DNA from: Lacicoccus halitifaciens
GTDB lineage: Bacteria; Bacillota; Bacilli; Staphylococcales; Salinicoccaceae
Direction: 5' to 3'
NCBI RefSeq assembly: GCF_040544485.1
Contig: NZ_JBDZDV010000001.1
Location: forward strand, 854,597 to 918,596
Length of the DNA: 64,000 nucleotides
The notes beneath the pieces were generated by a model. It did no database searches. It was not told where the DNA came from and saw only the letters and a program-made list of their open reading frames with translations. Of this stretch, positions 1-8,240 are shown one piece after another. Numbering within the stretch: position 1 is the first letter of the stretch; every line of letters begins with the position of its first letter. The position numbers and the translations under genes are program-made.

Positions 1-174
1 AGCAATCGCCCCGATGATGATTCCAATCCTTCTCTTCTTTTTCGGATCCATCGGTGCAGATGCCGGACGGGTCTGCTGCGCCTCTTTCACCTGCTCGTCG
101 ACCTTCTGACCGCAATTGGTACATACTTTAACATCCGGGCGGATTTCCTGCCCGCAATTCTTACAATATTTCAT
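1..174 (-). CDS. Zinc-ribbon membrane protein, 3' end cut by window edge
   Basis: The gene is truncated at the window edge; only the first 58 codons are present. The protein starts MKYCKNCGQEI and carries a CxxC...CxxC zinc ribbon (Cys4, Cys7, Cys18, Cys21). A basic PKKKRR stretch follows, then the start of a hydrophobic segment (IGIIIGAIA). This layout is typical of Firmicutes zinc-ribbon membrane proteins of the TcaA/YvbJ type. A GAGGAG ribosome binding site sits just upstream. The start lies 22 bases after the stop of the neighbouring zinc-ribbon gene, so the two probably form one operon. The missing C-terminus prevents a family assignment. Confidence 0.7.
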   Translation of the reverse strand, partial: MKYCKNCGQEIRPDVKVCTNCGQKVDEQVKEAQQTRPASAPMDPKKKRRIGIIIGAIA

Positions 175-196
175 TATTCTGCTCCTCTTCCATTAC

Positions 197-1000
197 TTAA
201 AACATCATCATACGCTCAAGGTCATATAAAAAATTAGCGAAGAAAGTGATCATGAAAATCCTGATGATGAGGTAGAATACGATGGCGACCAGTACAAAAT
301 AGATGATGATCGCATAAAAACTGTCGAACTTCACATTATTGTTCTCTGCATATCTCAGCATCAAGTATATCGGTGTAGTGATGAACAATAAAAACCCGAT
401 CAGCCCGGCGATGATCCCCAGTTCATAAAGGGTCACCAGATTCAGTAAAGCCGCCAGGATAAAAAATGAGATGGTGATGACCATGGTGACTGCGTAATCA
501 TTGAAGACACGGTGCCAATGCTGGTTCTGCCTGATGACGATTGCGAGCAGCAGATATGTAACACCGAAGAACACTGCAACCATGATTGCCAGCACGATCA
601 GCATTTCAAATAATGTGGAGAACGTGATAAATAACTCCCCCACCGCCACCCGCATCTGTATGAAACTGAGCAGGGATGCAAGCAGTATAAGCAGACCGAC
701 AGTACCGGAAGTCACGCCTATGTTGAAACTGGAACCAATCGTCCGGCCGGGTGATAACAATGCTGCCTTAAAGAATGAAAGCACTTCGGAGAAATAAGAT
801 GGCCCTCCCCCGGCTTGATGATCCGTGGCATGAGGCGCATCGGCGTATGCCGTTTCCTCTTTGTTATATGCAGCATTCGTACCAGTATTTTCTGAAGCTG
901 TATGTATGGTGGCTTTACTCTTCCCTGCAAGCGCATAACCGCACTCACCACAGAACTTGTCCCCCTCGAAAATTTCGGCACTGCAATTCGGGCATTTCAT
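197..1000 (-). CDS. Zinc-ribbon, multi-pass membrane protein of unknown function
   Basis: The 267-residue protein has an N-terminal zinc ribbon (Cys3, Cys6, Cys17, Cys20), a polar linker to about residue 65, and then about five hydrophobic segments from residue 95 to the end. This resembles Firmicutes zinc-ribbon proteins with a Yip1-like membrane domain; the assignment is by architecture only. The start is supported by AAGGAGG eight bases upstream. The next gene downstream (1-174) is also a zinc-ribbon membrane protein and probably co-transcribed. No catalytic residues are evident. Confidence 0.75.
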   Translation of the reverse strand: MKCPNCSAEIFEGDKFCGECGYALAGKSKATIHTASENTGTNAAYNKEETAYADAPHATDHQAGGGPSYFSEVLSFFKAALLSPGRTIGSSFNIGVTSGTVGLLILLASLLSFIQMRVAVGELFITFSTLFEMLIVLAIMVAVFFGVTYLLLAIVIRQNQHWHRVFNDYAVTMVITISFFILAALLNLVTLYELGIIAGLIGFLLFITTPIYLMLRYAENNNVKFDSFYAIIIYFVLVAIVFYLIIRIFMITFFANFLYDLERMMMF

Positions 1001-1083
1001 GAAATTCCTCCTTATTTAAATTAACCCAAAGTATACCAGTAAAATATTTACAGGGCAATGTAGTATGAAGCTATCTAGCATCC

Positions 1084-1122
1084 AGATACTCTGAGTATCT
1101 TGTATATGCTTAGGGTATATAC
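1084..1122. repeat. Two small inverted repeats in the divergent intergenic region
   Basis: AGATACTC-T-GAGTATCT (1084-1100) is a perfect inverted repeat. GTATAT...ATATAC (1102-1122) follows directly. They lie between two divergent genes (197-1000 minus and 1201-2280 plus), where a regulator could bind. No regulator is linked to them. Confidence 0.3.
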
Positions 1123-1200
1123 TTATTACACAAAGGGCTTTATTATACTTAATACTGATTCAAAATGAATCTTCCAACAAAACAAGGGGTGCAGTAAATT

Positions 1201-2280
1201 TTGAAGCATTTAAAAATACAGGGAAAGGCTTATGAGATTGGCTACCAGCACGGCACAGAAGCAAAGCGGGAAGTCCATTACAGCTTGGATTCATATGAAA
1301 GGTTGTTCCATCATGAGAAGAATATCGCATGGAATGAGGCGCGTGAGATCGCAAAAGATCATATCAACTATCTTGACCGGAACGGGGATGGTTTCCTGGA
1401 AGAGATTGAAGGGATCGCCAAAGGGGCATCCGTTGATTTTGAGGACATACTTGCACTCAACACCAGGAGTGAAATTGCCTTGACGGGAAATACGGATGGC
1501 TGCACAAGCTTCGGGGTCATCAGCCCGGGGAGTGAAAATCTGTATCTCGCCCAGACATGGGACTGGCGTCCATCTCAGAAAAGAAGTCTCCTGACCCTCG
1601 ATATAGAAACAGACGGGACCGAGGTCGTCATGGTGACTGAAGCGGGCATCCTCGGGAAGATTGGCATGAATAACCATGGGCTGGGTGTATGCCTGAATGC
1701 CCTCCGGGTGAATGACCGTCAGCCCACCCTGCCGATTCATATTACATTAAGGAAGATATTAAACTCAGGAGATATCGATGAAGCACTGGGAATTATTCAA
1801 AATAAGGAAGTTGCCTCTGCCGCCAATCTTTTAGTCGGCCAGGATGATGCAGGCAGCACGAGGAAAATCGTCAACAACGAAGTGACGGTGACTCATATCG
1901 GCTCAAGGGAAATCACCGAAACCGGACATGTATATCATACCAACCATATATGCTCATCGGAAATACTGGACAACTTGGAAACGGAGCATTCCTCCCATGA
2001 AAACTCCTATCAAAGACTGGAGAAAATCGATGAACTGATCAGCACAGCGATTGAAGAGAATGAAACAATCGATCATCAACAGATTAGGGAGTGGCTGTCC
2101 AACCATGACAACGCACCTTATACGATATGCAGGCACGGCGGCAACCCGGCAAGATCCCATTATACGGATACGGTCACTGCATTCGGAATCAGCATGAACC
2201 TGACAAAAAAGAACCTTCATATCATGGAAGGCACACCATGCTCACCGACAGAGACATATTATCACGAGTTCAGCAATTGA
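1201..2280 (+). CDS. C45-family autoproteolytic acyltransferase/hydrolase
   Basis: The 359-residue protein belongs to the acyl-CoA:6-aminopenicillanate acyltransferase family (peptidase C45, Ntn-hydrolase fold). The diagnostic DGCTSFG motif places the autocatalytic cleavage before Cys101, which would become the N-terminal nucleophile of the mature enzyme. An N-terminal pro-segment (HGTEAKREV, EIEGIAKGASV) and a later NNHGLGVCLNAL segment also fit. Family members cleave or transfer amides such as penicillin-like or N-acyl compounds; the substrate cannot be read here. The start is TTG, preceded by AAGGGGTG. No signal peptide is visible, so it is probably cytoplasmic. It appears monocistronic and ends at a strong hairpin. 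Confidence 0.85.
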   Translation: MKHLKIQGKAYEIGYQHGTEAKREVHYSLDSYERLFHHEKNIAWNEAREIAKDHINYLDRNGDGFLEEIEGIAKGASVDFEDILALNTRSEIALTGNTDGCTSFGVISPGSENLYLAQTWDWRPSQKRSLLTLDIETDGTEVVMVTEAGILGKIGMNNHGLGVCLNALRVNDRQPTLPIHITLRKILNSGDIDEALGIIQNKEVASAANLLVGQDDAGSTRKIVNNEVTVTHIGSREITETGHVYHTNHICSSEILDNLETEHSSHENSYQRLEKIDELISTAIEENETIDHQQIREWLSNHDNAPYTICRHGGNPARSHYTDTVTAFGISMNLTKKNLHIMEGTPCSPTETYYHEFSN

Positions 2281-2294
2281 ATTATATAGATAAA

Positions 2295-2337
2295 AGCCTG
2301 AAGGGGATTTAATGGTTCACTAAATCCTCTTCAGGCT
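2295..2337. terminator. Long hairpin, probably bidirectional terminator
   Basis: A 17-bp stem (2295-2311 with 2321-2337, one G-T wobble) encloses a 9-base loop. It lies 14 bases after the C45 gene stop. On the minus strand it is followed by TTTTATC, so it can also end the decayed gene at 2309-2654, whose stop codon lies inside it. Confidence 0.65.
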
Positions 2338-2654
2338 CTGTAATTTCTTCCAGAAAAACTTCTAGATTGGTTTCTATAAGTTGCAGTAAACGCTCAGCTG
2401 AACCATTCGGTTTATTGGTACCAGCCTCCCAGGCCTCCACTGGTTTTTAGATACACCTAACAATACAACCAATAAGCCCTGGGATAACTACAGCTTCTTT
2501 CTCATAGATTTAATTTCTTCAGCTGAATAGTGAGTTCTTTCTTTGAACTTGATTCTCCTGATCCGTACATCCCTTTTGCCTTCAGCATGAAGTATTGCCT
2601 CATCCAGACCTTTATCCAATGATTCGAATAAATTAAAGTCTTTCATATTCATGT
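2309..2654 (-). pseudogene. Decayed XRE/NadS-like antitoxin-type regulator
   Basis: Reading from ATG at 2654 (AGAGGA site upstream) gives about 46 codons ending in ...EEIKSMRKKL, then an in-frame TAG. The same frame resumes with LSQGLLVVLLGVSK, a helix-turn-helix of the HigA/NadS family. A one-base loss in an A run then breaks the frame, after which PVEAWEAGTNKPNGSAERLLQLIE, typical of the family end, is read to a stop at 2309. With a nonsense codon and a frameshift the gene looks dead. No partner toxin of the HigB/RelE type is visible on either side. Two sequencing errors could also cause this, but both would have to coincide. Confidence 0.7.
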
Positions 2655-2752
2655 CCTCTTTTTATTTACTATAAAAATACCGCCTATTTAATAAGGTGTC
2701 GAGAATTAAAGCATAGAACTCTTCTTATTTAAAGAAAAACCCTTCAAAATCA

Positions 2753-4453
2753 TCACTTTGTCTTCAATCCCCTATACCTGTTCACCGCAGCAATAAACTC
2801 CTGTTTTCTCGGGAGTGCCATATTGCCCGGATGTCCCCCGAATGGAGAAATGCCGTCCAAGCCCTCCTTTTCAATATGAGCATATATTTTGTCGGCCGCT
2901 TCAGATATCGTGACCCTATCATCCAGCACTTCATCCTTGAAGTATGCGATCATTGCCGTAATCGCATTCGTCTGGCTTGTATCGGTTAATTGCTCGAGCC
3001 CGGAAATATCGATTGTTTCCCTGCCGTAGAGGATGGTATGGAGACCCTTAGACTTCAACCTGCCATCCTTGCCCCTTTTGGCAAAACTCTTCTTGAATGG
3101 TGTGCGGTCAGGCAGTGCTCCGAACTCTTTATGTAAAGTATCCGGTCTTCTGTAGCCGTCGGTATTGGCGATAGCCTTAGCCTCCTTGGTCACATCCTTC
3201 AACCGGTACTCATCCATCATGAGCACATGGTCGGCCGCTTCAAAGTAATCACCTGATCCGCCAACAATGAGTATGGTGGATACACCCTTCTCCTCATACA
3301 GCGCCCGGATCTTATCGGCGAACGGCGTGATCGGTTCCTTGTCCGGGGCGATCAGCTTCTGCATACGGGCATCCCGGATCATGAAGTTGGTGGCGGAAGT
3401 ATCTTCATCAATCAGCATCAGTGAAGACCCTGCTTCCAACGCTTCCATCACGTTTGCCGCCTGTGAAGTGCTGCCGCTGGCATTTGCGGTTGAAAACTTG
3501 CGGGTATCCTTGCCGCCCGGCAGGTTGTTGATGAACGGTGCAATATCGACACCCGATACGCTGCGTCCGTCCTCTGCACGGATCTTCACCGCATCCGGAC
3601 GCGTGAGCACCATTTCCCTGCCGTCGCCTGCAATATGGTGATAGACACCGCGCTCCAATGCCTCGAGCAATGTTGACTTACCGTGGTATCCTCCACCGAC
3701 AATAAGTGTAATCTCTTCAGGAATCCCCATGCCCGTGATTTTTCTGCCACTCGGCAGTTCAATCTCCGTCTCCAGGCTTTCCGGACTCTTGAAAGGTACG
3801 GCATCCTGCATCGGCTTATCCGATACCCCGCTCTCCCTCGGCAAAACTGCACCGTCCGCAACGAATGCAATCAAATTCTGCTCCTTCATCACTTCCAGTA
3901 TATGATCCTGGTCAAGCATCAGGGTGATCTGATCTTTCAAACCCTGTTGATCAAGGTTTTTGTATAATAAAGTCTCCACCGCTTTAGGCAGCATCTCACT
4001 GAAGATGGAAGCGGCTGCTTTGCCGAGTATCTTCCGGCCCGCAGCAGGGAGGCCGACTTCAATCCGGACTTCGATCTCTTTATCACCGATCACGACCGCA
4101 GTCCGCTCGAGCATCTCCTGGCCGCAGCGGTCGATGAATACTTTACCGTTCTTCCCCTGCCCTTTAGACTTTTTATTGAGCTGCTGGATGCTTTTATCGA
4201 AAGTCCGTATTAGAAAATCGGAAGCGGCAATCCGTTTGCTTTTTGAATCGAGCAGATCATCCGGGAGGTCTGCGGTTTTACGGTCGATGATGACTCGTAT
4301 TTTGGACGGTGGCGCAAAGGGATCGACCTGCACATGATCGACGGCAAGATGGAACTTGCCGAAGTCATATCTCCCTTTAATCTGTTTGTACCTTCCATAT
4401 GTCTGCCAGTCCAAAGACGTCAGCAGATGAATCAAATCCTGACTTGTCTTCAT
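2753..4453 (-). CDS. ABC-class P-loop ATPase (COG3044-like)
   Basis: The 566-residue soluble protein belongs to the 'predicted ATPase of the ABC class' family. Walker A is GGGYHGKST at about residues 253-261. An ABC-signature-like ASGSTSQ lies near 326-332 and Walker B, LMLIDEDTSA, near 345-354. The first 240 residues form the family-specific domain and contain no membrane segments. Its role is unknown; an RNA- or ribosome-linked function has been suggested for the family, but nothing here tests that. Full length looks normal. It is flanked by intergenic DNA on both sides and is probably monocistronic. Confidence 0.85.
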   Translation of the reverse strand: MKTSQDLIHLLTSLDWQTYGRYKQIKGRYDFGKFHLAVDHVQVDPFAPPSKIRVIIDRKTADLPDDLLDSKSKRIAASDFLIRTFDKSIQQLNKKSKGQGKNGKVFIDRCGQEMLERTAVVIGDKEIEVRIEVGLPAAGRKILGKAAASIFSEMLPKAVETLLYKNLDQQGLKDQITLMLDQDHILEVMKEQNLIAFVADGAVLPRESGVSDKPMQDAVPFKSPESLETEIELPSGRKITGMGIPEEITLIVGGGYHGKSTLLEALERGVYHHIAGDGREMVLTRPDAVKIRAEDGRSVSGVDIAPFINNLPGGKDTRKFSTANASGSTSQAANVMEALEAGSSLMLIDEDTSATNFMIRDARMQKLIAPDKEPITPFADKIRALYEEKGVSTILIVGGSGDYFEAADHVLMMDEYRLKDVTKEAKAIANTDGYRRPDTLHKEFGALPDRTPFKKSFAKRGKDGRLKSKGLHTILYGRETIDISGLEQLTDTSQTNAITAMIAYFKDEVLDDRVTISEAADKIYAHIEKEGLDGISPFGGHPGNMALPRKQEFIAAVNRYRGLKTK

Positions 4454-4666
4454 CTAATCTCCCTTTCACTATCATTGCTTAATGACTCTTTAAATCATCT
4501 ATTTCCCTATTAACCTAACACATCAAAACCTATTCAAAAACCTCTCAATTATATTGATATCCCTCCATAAAAAATTATATGGCAAATACAAGTAAGTTCC
4601 AATTGACATTTACCCGGAGATGAAGTAGCATGACTTTTAAGAAGAATTTTCAGACTATTTAGTTTA

Positions 4667-4945
4667 TTGAAAGCGCTTACCAGTACCTTCAATCTTTTGA
4701 GACTATTTTCCTTTTATGCAGGTGTTGCGGGCATAATGGCCGGTACCGGTTCATCAATGATCATCTCCTTCTTGTTCATAACCAGCTCCACTCCGGACAA
4801 CTTCCCGCCAGGTGGGCTTCTCAGCGGTTTTATCATCAACTTGCGTGTTGTTATGTTGCTTGAACTGCTTAGCGATTATTTAAAATCAAAACAATGGACG
4901 GAGGTTTTTATTCATGCACACCAGCAGAGTACTCAAATCAGATGA
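4667..4945 (+). other. Doubtful small hydrophobic open frame
   Basis: A 92-codon frame begins at a TTG with no convincing ribosome binding site. It encodes two hydrophobic stretches (LFSFYAGVAGIMAG...SFLFITS and GGLLSGFIINL...LLELLSDYL) separated by TPDNFPPGG. The composition is protein-like, so it may be a small membrane protein or the remnant of a larger one. Its first codons overlap the cre-like site and its last 32 bases overlap the well-supported gene at 4914. I do not recognise the family. Confidence 0.3.
4668..4681 (+). promoter_or_regulatory. Candidate cre site (CcpA operator)
   Basis: TGAAAGCGCTTACC matches the cre consensus TGNAANCGNTNNCA at every defined position except the last. 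It is about 230 bases upstream of the gene at 4914, inside a 460-base intergenic stretch (4454-4913) that otherwise holds only a doubtful small open frame. Confidence 0.45.
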
Positions 4946-5735
4946 TTTTGGATTCGCCGTTAATAATCAAAAAGGGGATATTGAAGATATATTCCCGGGG
5001 TTCAGCCCTGCCGACCGGTTGGGCATCGTTGTGAACAGCGACACCGGTGCAATAGGTGCCAGTATATTGCTGACGGCAACGATAACTAAATTCTACGATT
5101 TTTACCGTCATCTTTTAGGGAATGAAGATGATAAACTGCGCATTTATCCGGAATTTTATATTTTTCATGTCGGCAAACAAAATATGGAACACGGCGCACT
5201 TGATGTCTGGCCGCCAAGCAATGAGGTGGTCCTGCAGGATGAGCCCGAGCAGATACTTTCAGCGATTAATGAACGCGGTATAACGAGGTTGATCGTCGAA
5301 GACCAGGAATTGATGCCGCCGATCCTTATGAGGGAATCCTTCAACAGCGCAAAGGTGCGCATTAAAACAGCTTTAGCCTTCTCACCCGAAGGCCGGGTGG
5401 ATGATCATGACATTGAAGTCACCAACAACGCTTCAATAGAAGAATATGTTTTAATGACGATCAAGGAAGCGAAACAATATTCAGGAAAAGAATACGAGAA
5501 GGTGTTGAGCGCCTGGCAAGCATTGAGGGATGGCAGTAACTTTAAACAGACCTTCAGGTCTATCGATGTGATGGATGCCATCTGCATGCTGACGAGGAAC
5601 ACCGCCCTCACCATCACCACCAGTAAAAACATTGATACAGTCGTCGGTTCCGGCCCTGAAGACTTCGTGTTCTCACCGCATATACACGTGGATAAAGCTT
5701 TGGAAAGACGAAAGCAGCCGGTGACGGAGGGATAG
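4914..5735 (+). CDS. Hypothetical protein, 273 residues
   Basis: The start is well supported by GGAGG eight to nine bases upstream. The protein is acidic, soluble and has no signal peptide. Visible segments are DRLGIVVNSDTGAIGASILL near residue 40, a mixed alpha/beta stretch with EFYIFHVGKQNMEHGALDVWPP near 80-105, and a C-terminal region with SIDVMDAICMLTRNTALTITT. I do not recognise a family. A short hydrophobic frame and a cre-like site lie upstream, and a 57-residue small gene follows 75 bases later. Codon use is like neighbouring housekeeping genes, so it is very likely a real gene. Confidence 0.7.
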   Translation: MHTSRVLKSDDFGFAVNNQKGDIEDIFPGFSPADRLGIVVNSDTGAIGASILLTATITKFYDFYRHLLGNEDDKLRIYPEFYIFHVGKQNMEHGALDVWPPSNEVVLQDEPEQILSAINERGITRLIVEDQELMPPILMRESFNSAKVRIKTALAFSPEGRVDDHDIEVTNNASIEEYVLMTIKEAKQYSGKEYEKVLSAWQALRDGSNFKQTFRSIDVMDAICMLTRNTALTITTSKNIDTVVGSGPEDFVFSPHIHVDKALERRKQPVTEG

Positions 5736-5810
5736 TGATTAACAGTTCATAAACTAATAAACCTTTATTCTATTGATATAATATAACCAATAAAGATTGG
5801 AAGTGCAGAA

Positions 5811-5984
5811 ATGGGAAAATTCATCGAAGGATCCAGAATTGATGAAGAAGAGTATGTTGAATTCAGCGTTTATTCACCTGAAGAGTTTATAAATATGCTA
5901 AACAATAATGATGATTTTATGAAAGTTCCAACAGAGAACAATACAGAAGACGCTGATTTAAGAGCTTACGAAGAATTCAGATGA
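5811..5984 (+). CDS. Small acidic hypothetical protein, 57 residues
   Basis: Starts MGKFIEGSRIDEEEYVEF and ends RAYEEFR. It is rich in Asp and Glu (net strongly negative) with no hydrophobic segment. GGAAG lies seven bases upstream of the ATG, and a good rho-independent terminator follows 70 bases after the stop. That supports a real short transcript. I do not recognise the family. Its size and charge fit an antitoxin-like or regulatory micro-protein, but there is no partner gene beside it. Confidence 0.45.
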   Translation: MGKFIEGSRIDEEEYVEFSVYSPEEFINMLNNNDDFMKVPTENNTEDADLRAYEEFR

Positions 5985-6053
5985 AATTTCAGATGATTCA
6001 ATGCCAGATTGAAATTGGGAAATCATATAATAATATAAGAAATTTAATTCTAT

Positions 6054-6095
6054 TCCCCTAAAGTAATTTCAAATCAGACTTTAGGGGATTTTCTT
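6054..6095 (+). terminator. Rho-independent terminator
   Basis: An 11-bp perfect stem (6054-6064 with 6078-6088) is followed by TTTTCTTT on the plus strand. It would end the transcript carrying the gene at 5811. The following stretch to 6280 contains no gene I can support. Confidence 0.7.
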
Positions 6096-6280
6096 TCATT
6101 TATATGATTTTCAACACTTTCCTCTTCAATGGCACTTCTTCTCGAAAGCAATAATTTCCATTCCATAGTACTTCTTCGCAAACTCTGCAAATATCAAACT
6201 TACTTCCAGTTCTTCAATTACTGCTGCTGTGTTCCGCTTGGAGTAACTACCTCTGTTTTTGATTACTTTTTAACCGTTTT

Positions 6281-6311
6281 AAAAAAAACACCTAACTCTC
6301 CATAGAGAGTC
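6281..6311 (-). terminator. Terminator of uronate locus 1 minus-strand operon
   Basis: On the minus strand TGACTCTC-TATG-GAGAGTTA forms a hairpin. It is followed by GGTG and then eight T residues. It lies 26 bases beyond the uxuB stop. Confidence 0.75.
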
Positions 6312-6336
6312 AGATGCTCATAATACTGTTCTAAAG

Positions 6337-7164
6337 CTAGACTCCAGAATACGCCATAAAACCACCATCAATAGGTACAACGATTCCGGTAACAAACTCA
6401 GATTCTTCATCATTTAACAACCACTTTACGGGACCTATCAAATCTTCAGGTTTACCAAACCTGTTCATTGGAGTATTATTCAAAATTTTCTTGGCACGAG
6501 CGGTATACTCCCCTTCTGAATCGATAAGTAAATCATAGTTTTGTTTAGTTATGAAAAATCCTGGAGCTATTGCGTTGACCCTGATATTAGCTTCACCATA
6601 ATAAACTGCCAACCATTGAGTGAAATTATTGATGGAAGCTTTGCCTGCACTGTATGCCGGAACTTTTGTCATTGGCGAGAAAGCGCTCATTGAACTGATA
6701 TTCAGAATGGTTCCACTACCTGATTCAACCATATCTTCCACAAAAATCTGTGTAGGAATCACCGTCCCCATAAAATTAAGATCCATGGCTTCAGAAAAGC
6801 TTTTCAGATCCAAATCTTGAAAGCCCTGGCCTTGCTTTGTGGCCTCTATGTGGGTCTCAAAAGTAGTGGATGCTTTTGGATTATTGCCACCCGCACCATT
6901 GAGAAGAATATCGCATTTACCTAAAACCCGATTGAATTCTTCTTTGGCACTCTGCACGGAATCCTCATCCAGCACATCACATCTTATAAAACGGACTTGC
7001 CCCTCATACTCGGACAGTTCTTTTTCAACTTCTTTGCCAGCTTCTTCGCCTCGAGATAAGACGGCTACATTTGCACCTTGTTGCACCAGGAATCTTGCCA
7101 AGGTCTTGCATAATATCCCGGTTCCGCCAGTAATTGCGATGTTTTTATTTTTGAAATAACTCAA
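6337..7164 (-). CDS. uxuB: D-mannonate oxidoreductase (fructuronate reductase), SDR type
   Basis: The 275-residue short-chain dehydrogenase is of the UxuB/YjmF type. It interconverts D-fructuronate and D-mannonate with NAD(H). The Rossmann motif ITGGTGIL is at residues 11-18, NGAGG near 89-93, and the catalytic Ser and Tyr-x-x-x-Lys in SSMSAFSP...YSAGK. The end, PIDGGFMAYSGV, is shared with the second copy at 52535-53389. Its start overlaps the end of uxuA by four bases (ATGA), so the two are translationally coupled. It is the last gene of the operon that begins with lacI at 14130. Assignment to mannonate rather than another polyol acid rests on the uxuA neighbour. Confidence 0.88.
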   Translation of the reverse strand: MSYFKNKNIAITGGTGILCKTLARFLVQQGANVAVLSRGEEAGKEVEKELSEYEGQVRFIRCDVLDEDSVQSAKEEFNRVLGKCDILLNGAGGNNPKASTTFETHIEATKQGQGFQDLDLKSFSEAMDLNFMGTVIPTQIFVEDMVESGSGTILNISSMSAFSPMTKVPAYSAGKASINNFTQWLAVYYGEANIRVNAIAPGFFITKQNYDLLIDSEGEYTARAKKILNNTPMNRFGKPEDLIGPVKWLLNDEESEFVTGIVVPIDGGFMAYSGV

Positions 7165-8228
7165 TGCTTTTCCTCCTTGATAATATGATCAATAATCCCA
7201 TTCAAGTACATAATACCAAGTGCTCTATCGTACAGCCCATACCCCGGCCTGCATTTTTCATTCCATATTTGACGTCCATGATCCGGACGTATGTAATATT
7301 TATAGTTGTTCTTCTGCAGTATCTCAATGATAGATACGATAGGGATATTACCGTCACTCTCTCTATGTGAGGTTTCTATAAAATCCGTTTCATTCAGGTA
7401 TCTAATATTTCGGATATGCGCAAAGAATATTTTATCGATAAATTCACCAGCTATTTCTTCCAAATCATTTTCCCGATTTGCTCCTAAGGAACCCGTACAA
7501 AAAGTGATTCCATTATGAGTGCTCGGATGGAGATTTATCACTTTCTTTAGATCATTTTTATCTGAAATGATTCTTGGCAATTCAAATAGAGACCATGGTG
7601 GATCATCCGGGTGAATTGCAAGTTTGATATCCAATTCTTCGGCCCTGGGAATTACAGCATCCAAAAAGTACTTCAGGTTGTTCCATAGATCCTCTTTCGT
7701 AACACTTCTATACTCTGCAAATAATTCTTGAATGATATCCAGCTTTTCTTTTTCCCACCCTGGAAGCTCAAATGTCGTATTGTCTTTCATATTCTTTATA
7801 AGTTCTGCAGGAGTCATATTGCTCAATATTTTATGTTCATAATGCATCGCCGTGGAGTTATCTTCCAAGGGCTTTTCCAAATCGGTTCTTATCCAATCGA
7901 AGACTGGCATAAAGTTATAGCAAATCACCTTAACACCGTGTTTTGAAAGCAAATCCATCGTTTTAATATACTTCTCTATATAGTCGTCTCTTGAAGTCTT
8001 ACCCAACTTGATATCTTCATGTATATTCAGACTTTCAACCACTTCAGGATGAAAACCCTTCTTTTTGATTTTCTCTACTTCCTTTGCGATTTCAGATTCA
8101 GGCCAAATTTCGCCGACAGGCTGGTCTAACAATGTCCAGACTATCCCTCTCACGTTGGGTATTTGACGAATATCTTCCAATTTGATTGAATCATTTTTTT
8201 CTCCAAACCATCTGAATGTCATTTCCAT
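7161..8228 (-). CDS. uxuA: Mannonate dehydratase (divergent copy)
   Basis: The 355-residue enzyme dehydrates D-mannonate to 2-keto-3-deoxygluconate. It has the family pattern MEMTFRWFG at the N-terminus, CYNFMPVFDWIRT near 119-131, AIHPDDPPWS near 203-212, ITFCTGSLGA, and the C-terminal RPDHGRQIW. It is clearly more divergent than the other two UxuA copies in this window (14251 and 54683), which closely resemble each other. That may mean an altered aldonate preference, but this is inference. It lies between the zinc dehydrogenase and uxuB in the locus 1 operon. Confidence 0.92.
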   Translation of the reverse strand: MEMTFRWFGEKNDSIKLEDIRQIPNVRGIVWTLLDQPVGEIWPESEIAKEVEKIKKKGFHPEVVESLNIHEDIKLGKTSRDDYIEKYIKTMDLLSKHGVKVICYNFMPVFDWIRTDLEKPLEDNSTAMHYEHKILSNMTPAELIKNMKDNTTFELPGWEKEKLDIIQELFAEYRSVTKEDLWNNLKYFLDAVIPRAEELDIKLAIHPDDPPWSLFELPRIISDKNDLKKVINLHPSTHNGITFCTGSLGANRENDLEEIAGEFIDKIFFAHIRNIRYLNETDFIETSHRESDGNIPIVSIIEILQKNNYKYYIRPDHGRQIWNEKCRPGYGLYDRALGIMYLNGIIDHIIKEEKH

Positions 8229-8240
8229 AAAAGCACTCCC

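Noticed and set aside
1291..1740. 149-codon minus-strand frame opposite the C45 gene
   Set aside because: Antisense shadow of a gene with a clear catalytic motif; no RBS.
6110..6280. Minus-strand open stretch of about 45 codons between the terminators at 6054 and 6281
   Set aside because: No start, no RBS and no family resemblance; reported only as a gap without a supported gene.
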